The notes beneath the pieces were generated by a model. That model made no database searches. It had not been told where the DNA came from and worked only from the letters and a program-made list of their open reading frames with translations. Shown in pieces: positions 5,993 to 9,316 of a DNA stretch of 9,316 nucleotides. Position 1 is the stretch's first letter. Every line of letters starts with the position of its first letter. Origin of the DNA: Deltaproteobacteria bacterium (lineage in GTDB: Bacteria > Desulfobacterota > Desulfobulbia > Desulfobulbales > Desulfobulbaceae); contig JAJRVA010000122.1 of assembly GCA_024277485.1 (NCBI GenBank), positions 1 through 9,316 of the forward strand, in the 5' to 3' direction. The position numbers and the translations under genes were made by a program.

Positions 5993-6733
5993 TTACTTCG
6001 GTTCAACAGTAAGGTTACCCGGAGCGGGAGGGGTGTTTTCTATACCAAGCAGTTCTACTTCAAAAATCAGTATGGAACCGGGTTCGATAACCGGGGGAGC
6101 GCCGCGGTCTCCATAGGCCAGTTTCGGCGGCAGGAAAATCCGGAATTTGGAACCGACGTTCATCAACTGCAGCGCCTCGGTCCATCCCGGTATAACCTGG
6201 TTGAGGGGAAAAACGACCGGATCGTTGCGCGTATATGAACTGTCAAACTCGGTCCCGTCCAGCAGGGTTCCCTTATAATGCACCTTGACCGTATCCTCGG
6301 CTTTCGGCTGTTTGCCGTCTCCCTGGGTGATGACCTTGTACTGCAGCCCGGACGCTGTAGTTTTCACCCCTTCCTTTGCACCATTTTCCTTAAGAAAATC
6401 CTCGGCTGCCTTGTTGTTCTTCGTTATCATGTCAAGAGTCTTTTTCAGGCGCTCTTCCTGCTGCTTCTGGGAAAATGCCTGCTGTACTGCTGCAGCCTCC
6501 TCAGCCGTCATCAACGGCTTGTTCCCCTTGTACGCATCAATCAGGCCCTGATGCAGTACAGTAAGGTCAAGGTCCTCATTCAGATTCTTGAAATACGCGC
6601 CAAGGTCCAGCCCCAGGGCATAGCTCAATTTCTGACTTTCCGTTTTCAACTCTACGTTTTTCTGTTCCTCTGCAACGGCCTGACCTGCCAAGACCAGTGC
6701 GAACAGCAGCAGGCAGCTTGTAATAATCCTCAT
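5993..6733 (-). CDS. Exported FKBP-type peptidyl-prolyl cis-trans isomerase (FkpA/Mip-like)
   Basis: A 246-aa periplasmic folding catalyst/chaperone. The start ATG at 6733 has AAGGAG (6740-6745) 6 nt upstream; an overlapping ATG at 6737 is out of frame. Signal peptide 1-21 ends 'QAVA|EEQ', without a lipobox. Residues 30-120 form the FKBP_N dimerisation region, with 'QKLSYALGLDLGAYF' and a long charged helix rich in Lys/Glu. Residues 127-232 are the FKBP domain: Y153 in 'VHYKGTLLDGTEFDSS' with F163 and D164, F175, 'VIPGWTEAL' (V180, I181, W184), Y207 in 'LAYGDRGAPP' and F224 in 'LIFEVELL'. All expected active-site residues are present, so it should be an active isomerase. The length is normal for FkpA/Mip. 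It is probably co-transcribed with the Lys-rich miniprotein downstream. Confidence 0.92.
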   Translation of the reverse strand: MRIITSCLLLFALVLAGQAVAEEQKNVELKTESQKLSYALGLDLGAYFKNLNEDLDLTVLHQGLIDAYKGNKPLMTAEEAAAVQQAFSQKQQEERLKKTLDMITKNNKAAEDFLKENGAKEGVKTTASGLQYKVITQGDGKQPKAEDTVKVHYKGTLLDGTEFDSSYTRNDPVVFPLNQVIPGWTEALQLMNVGSKFRIFLPPKLAYGDRGAPPVIEPGSILIFEVELLGIENTPPAPGNLTVEPK

Positions 6734-6783
6734 GCATAACTCCTTAATTTTAAATTGATCATTTCATTGTGCACAACTACGTA

Positions 6784-6811
6784 TTTCCCACATGGTATAC
6801 TATCTGGGAAA
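6784..6811. repeat. Inverted repeat TTTCCCA-N14-TGGGAAA, possible operator
   Basis: Perfect 7-bp arms and a 14-nt centre, 28 nt in all, 50 nt upstream of the FKBP start. It overlaps the predicted -10 element of that gene, as an operator would. It shares TTTCCC-N16-GGGAAA and total length with the site at 3764-3791. Confidence 0.4.
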
Positions 6812-6821
6812 AAATTTACAA
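6794..6821 (-). promoter_or_regulatory. Candidate sigma70 promoter for the FKBP gene
   Basis: On the minus strand TTGTAA (6821-6816) is followed after 16 nt by TATACC (6799-6794), each 4 of 6 to consensus, in an AT-rich region. It sits in the 120-nt gap after the Smr gene, which supports separate expression of the FKBP gene. A 5-bp hairpin at the Smr stop codon (TCCTG-TGA-CAGGA, 6849-6861) followed by ATTTTG might be a weak terminator for the upstream operon. Confidence 0.35.
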
Positions 6822-6853
6822 CCTGATATACTGCATAACGGGCAAAATTCCTG

Positions 6854-7300
6854 TCACAGGATAACAAGCGTAACACCGGGGTTGGGTTTCCTGACAAGCC
6901 CGGTTATAAAGGGAAAACGTCGTATCATGTGCCGAAAGCGCCCAAACCGTTTCCCGCAGTTCTCGCCCGGCAGAAAATCATTGATCTCCTTTCTGTCGCG
7001 CAGATGCTGCAGCCGGGCGCGGACCTCTCTTCTGATCGCCCCGCCCTTGCCGCTTGATCCGTAGCCGTGTATCAGGGCCAATACACGGTATCCCTGCATC
7101 CTGGAGGCCTCCAGCTCACCCTGCAGGCGGACAAGCGCATCCCGGACAACGGGCATCCCCTTTTCAAGATTGACAACCCTGTATGACGGGGAATCACTTT
7201 TCTGCTGGGGCAAAATCCTGGCTGCTTTGCAGAAGGGGCACTGTGACAGTCGGCCGGCAAACTCATTGCCGCACACGTCACAGACAGGAAGATACTCCAT
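6854..7300 (-). CDS. Zinc-ribbon Smr-domain protein
   Basis: A 148-aa soluble protein. The ATG at 7300 lies 7 nt after the RSH stop; TTG/ATG codons at 7327 and 7324 would overlap the RSH end and add residues before the zinc ribbon, so I prefer 7300. Residues 7-24 are a CxxC-x10-CxxC zinc ribbon ('CDVCGNEFAGRLSQCPFC'). Residues about 41-100 and the C-terminus form an Smr domain: 'LALIHGYGSSGKGGAIR' (74-90) is the conserved HGxGxGxG loop, followed by the helix 'REVRARLQHL', and the final strand 'NPGVTLVIL'. Smr domains bind or nick DNA or RNA and occur in MutS2 and in small stand-alone proteins. Odd point: the usual first motif LDLHG reads 'VVNLEKGM' here, so its histidine is missing. The tight linkage suggests co-translation with the RSH gene. 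Confidence 0.8.
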   Translation of the reverse strand: MEYLPVCDVCGNEFAGRLSQCPFCKAARILPQQKSDSPSYRVVNLEKGMPVVRDALVRLQGELEASRMQGYRVLALIHGYGSSGKGGAIRREVRARLQHLRDRKEINDFLPGENCGKRFGRFRHMIRRFPFITGLVRKPNPGVTLVIL

Positions 7301-7307
7301 GTGTATA

Positions 7308-8336
7308 TCAGCGCCTTCGCACATCAATTATTTCGGGCAGCTGCATCAGGTGCTGCCGCAGGGTCTGCAGATGTTCCAGATCCGACACCTCCAGGACCAC
7401 ATCAAGCTCAGCCACATTGTCCGAGGTGGTCCTGGCATTGAGGGAGACAATGTCCGCATCATCGTGGCTGATGGTGCTGCTGATATCAACCAGGATATTT
7501 TTTCTGTTTTCAGCGCGTATCAGCAGCTCAGAGCGATGCCTGCCCTGACCTGAACCGGCCCATGAAACAGACATCCAGCGACGCGGATCTGTTGCTTTCA
7601 GATTGACGCAATCAACCTTATGGATGGAAACTCCCCTCCCCGTAGTAATGAAACCGACTATCTCATCACCGGGAACAGGCTTGCAGCACTGGCTGACCTT
7701 GACCAGCATATTGTCAACCCCATCAATATCAAAAACCTCCTGGCGGGATGTTTTTTCCCTCTGCGCTCCACGTTGACGCGCCTTTTCAAGCTGTTCGGCT
7801 TCCTTCCGTTTTGCCTCTTCTTCGCGCAGTTCGTCCGGGACAAGGGCAAGCAGCAGGTGATGGACCGTTATTGCCCCGGAACCCACCTTGACGAGCATAT
7901 CGTCAAGGGAGTTGCAGCCAAGCTTTTTCAGCATCGCCCTGAGATGACCGCTTTTCAGCAGCTTTTTCAGGGTAGTATCATGTTTTTTCAGTTCCCGTTC
8001 ACAGATTTCCCTGCCCAGGAGCAGGGCCTTTTCCTTTTCCTCCCTCCTCAGCCACTGCCTGATCCGTGCCCTGGCCCGGCTTGTCTTGACAATCTGCAGC
8101 CAGGCCCTCTTGGGCTGCTGATTTTTCCGGGTGATAATCTCAACGATATCACCATGCTGGAGCTTGTACTTGAGCGGCACAAGCTGGCCGTTTACCCTGG
8201 CGCCCCTGCAGTGGTCCCCCACTGCCGTGTGGATCGAATAGGCAAAATCGATCGGTGTACTTTCCCGCGGCAGTTCCCTCACCTCCCCGTTCGGGGTGAG
8301 GACGAAAACATCCGGCTCAAAGAGTTCGCCACGCAC
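7308..8336 (-). CDS. rel: RelA/SpoT homologue, C-terminal regulatory half (TGS-helical-ZFD-ACT), downstream of an in-frame stop
   Basis: This is the distal half of one long RSH gene, in the same frame as the half at 8349-9316. Seen: a TGS domain starting 'LFEPDVFVLTPNGEVRELP' with 'STPIDFAYSIHTAVG' and 'GARVNGQLVPL'; the helical region with 'KRAWLQIVKTSRARARIRQW'; the conserved-cysteine zinc-finger region 'VSQCCKPVPGDEIVGFITTG' with 'GVSIHKVDCVNL'; and a C-terminal ACT/RRM domain ending 'LPEIIDVRRR'. These domains sense the ribosome and uncharged tRNA and restrain the catalytic half. The first available start is a GTG at 8336 with no Shine-Dalgarno, 12 nt after the TAA, so separate translation would need reinitiation. 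The residues between the stop and that GTG (FLET) are still clearly homologous RSH sequence, which shows that the gene was recently continuous, or that the stop is an error. It abuts the Smr gene downstream. Confidence 0.8.
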   Translation of the reverse strand: MRGELFEPDVFVLTPNGEVRELPRESTPIDFAYSIHTAVGDHCRGARVNGQLVPLKYKLQHGDIVEIITRKNQQPKRAWLQIVKTSRARARIRQWLRREEKEKALLLGREICERELKKHDTTLKKLLKSGHLRAMLKKLGCNSLDDMLVKVGSGAITVHHLLLALVPDELREEEAKRKEAEQLEKARQRGAQREKTSRQEVFDIDGVDNMLVKVSQCCKPVPGDEIVGFITTGRGVSIHKVDCVNLKATDPRRWMSVSWAGSGQGRHRSELLIRAENRKNILVDISSTISHDDADIVSLNARTTSDNVAELDVVLEVSDLEHLQTLRQHLMQLPEIIDVRRR

Positions 8337-8348
8337 TGTTTCGAGGAA

Positions 8349-8351
8349 TTA
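8349..8351 (-). other. In-frame nonsense codon (TAA) interrupting the RSH gene
   Basis: Minus-strand reading is ...GAT CAT GGT TAA TTC CTC GAA ACA..., i.e. 'DHG*FLET', in the linker that in intact RSH proteins reads roughly xxEFLExxxxDLF. A single G-to-T change from GAA (Glu) would create it. Both flanks keep frame and homology, so this is a point lesion, not a rearrangement. TAA is used as a normal stop elsewhere in the window, so codon reassignment is unlikely. Confidence 0.85.
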
Positions 8352-9316
8352 ACCATGATCCTCCACCTCCTGCAGCGACTGGACGAGTTTTTTCAGGTCC
8401 CTGAACAGACGGACATCACGGTTGCTTATCTTCTGGCCTTCCTTGTATGCCCAGTGCGCGGCAACACCTTCCTGGGCAACCCGGTCCATGTCTTCGGTCC
8501 GGATCTGGATCTCGATGAAGTTTTCATGCGGCCCGATAACAGTAGTATGCAGGGACTGGTAATTATTTGCCTTGGGGACACTGATAAAGTCCTTTATCCG
8601 TCCCGGCACCGGCTGCCAGTTGGCATGAATCGTGCCGAGAGACTCGTAGCACTCTTTCACCGTGCGCAGAATTATCCGGAAGGCAACCTTGTCATAGACC
8701 CTGTCCAGGGGAATATTCTGGGCAACCAGCTTCTTGTAGATCGAATACAGGTGCTTGGGGCGGCCGATTATCCGGATCGGCTTGATGCCATTCTCGCCCA
8801 GCTTGGCGTGCAGGATGCTGATCACCTCTTCGACGTATTTCTGGCGTTGCCCAAGGGTACTCTCGAGACGACTGGTGATGTCCGCATACTCGACAGGGTA
8901 CAGATACTGGAAGGCAAGGTCTTCAAGCTCCCGCTTCATCCAGTCAATACCAAGGCGGCTGGCAAGGGGCGCGTACAGGTCCATGGTTTCACGGGCCGTA
9001 CTCTGCCGGCGCTCCCGGGGTTCCCTGCCGAGCGTAACCATGTCCTGCAGCCGGTCGGCAAGCCTGACCAGAAGAACGCGGATATCAGCGCTCATGGCCA
9101 GGAAGAGCTTTCTGATGTTTTCCGCCTGGTGGGCCAGCGCGCTGCTGTATTGCACGTTTGTTATACGGGTGGCTCCATCGACGATCCTGGCCACATCAGG
9201 ACCGAAAAACTCTTCCAGCTCCACAAGGGTCGCGACTTCCTCCTTGAGTGTCCCGTGCAGCATCCCGGCCATGATCGTGTCCAGGTCAAGCTTCATGGTG
9301 GCAAGGGTTGTTGCCA
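8349..9316 (-). CDS. rel: RelA/SpoT homologue, N-terminal catalytic half ((p)ppGpp synthetase; degraded hydrolase motif), 5' partial
   Basis: The frame is open to the window edge (about 50 residues missing), so the ATG at 9296 is internal. With that Met as residue 1, the pseudo-hydrolase domain has 'MLHGTLKEE' (12-20) where active enzymes have LLHDxxEDT: the His stays but HD is HG and ED is KE. 'LADRLQDM' (79-86) replaces LADRLHNM. Hydrolysis of (p)ppGpp is therefore unlikely. The synthetase domain is intact: 'GRPKHLYSIYKK' (178-189), 'YDKVAFRI' with D202, 'YQSLHTTV' (246-253), 'EIQIRT' with E262, and 'GVAAHWAYKEG'. The activity motif reads 'PGRIKD', the RxKD type usual in bifunctional Rel, not the ExDD type of monofunctional RelA. 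It ends at a TAA (8349-8351) in the linker before the TGS domain. As it stands the product would be a synthetase without ribosome-sensing domains. Confidence 0.88.
   Translation of the reverse strand, partial: ATTLATMKLDLDTIMAGMLHGTLKEEVATLVELEEFFGPDVARIVDGATRITNVQYSSALAHQAENIRKLFLAMSADIRVLLVRLADRLQDMVTLGREPRERRQSTARETMDLYAPLASRLGIDWMKRELEDLAFQYLYPVEYADITSRLESTLGQRQKYVEEVISILHAKLGENGIKPIRIIGRPKHLYSIYKKLVAQNIPLDRVYDKVAFRIILRTVKECYESLGTIHANWQPVPGRIKDFISVPKANNYQSLHTTVIGPHENFIEIQIRTEDMDRVAQEGVAAHWAYKEGQKISNRDVRLFRDLKKLVQSLQEVEDHG

Noticed and set aside
8349..8351. TAA as a recoded sense codon or genetic-code variant
   Set aside because: TAA ends other genes here (2273 and 3117) and no recoding signal is visible around it.

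Overview
The window looks like chromosome from a Gram-negative anaerobe. It encodes an LPS-transport permease, several Sec-exported proteins and a compact iron-sulfur 'activase' cassette of the 2-hydroxyacyl-CoA dehydratase type. These traits would fit a Desulfobacterota (deltaproteobacterial) genome, but that placement is inference from gene content; no rRNA or tRNA is present to test it.

Plus strand, 1-3099: the C-terminal part of an LptF/LptG-family permease (probably lptG) is followed 3 nt later by three tightly packed genes. These are (i) a 250-aa protein resembling a shortened 2-hydroxyacyl-CoA dehydratase D-component, with three plausible cluster-ligand cysteines; (ii) a 221-aa BadF/HgdC-type ASKHA ATPase keeping both cysteines that bridge the dimer's [4Fe-4S] cluster; (iii) a 273-aa DUF362 protein. 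The ATGA overlap and short gaps indicate one transcription unit. The first two genes look like a miniature ATP-driven reductive activation pair with an unknown substrate.

Middle, 3100-5731: a minus-strand Sel1-repeat lipoprotein-like or periplasmic protein is broken by a frameshift. Next is a minus-strand secreted protein with two identical-spacing Cys4 repeats (GLG1 type). Divergent from it is an orphan 387-aa plus-strand gene behind a perfect-hexamer sigma70 promoter. It ends at a bidirectional hairpin terminator shared with the minus-strand operon beyond it.

Minus strand, 9316-5797: a long RelA/SpoT homologue (RSH) runs off the window edge. Its hydrolase motif is degraded and its synthetase motif is intact, but an in-frame TAA separates the catalytic half from the TGS/zinc-finger/ACT half. 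A zinc-ribbon Smr protein follows 7 nt after it. After a 120-nt gap comes an exported FKBP-type prolyl isomerase (FkpA/Mip-like) with its own likely promoter. Then, 28 nt further on, there is a 55-aa lysine-rich Cys4 miniprotein that ordinary ORF calling misses because it is short and starts at GTG.

Two reading-frame lesions (a nonsense codon in the RSH and a frameshift in the Sel1 gene) in 9 kb may reflect real gene decay or sequence errors; the sequence alone cannot decide. No CRISPR, IS element, tRNA or rRNA was seen.
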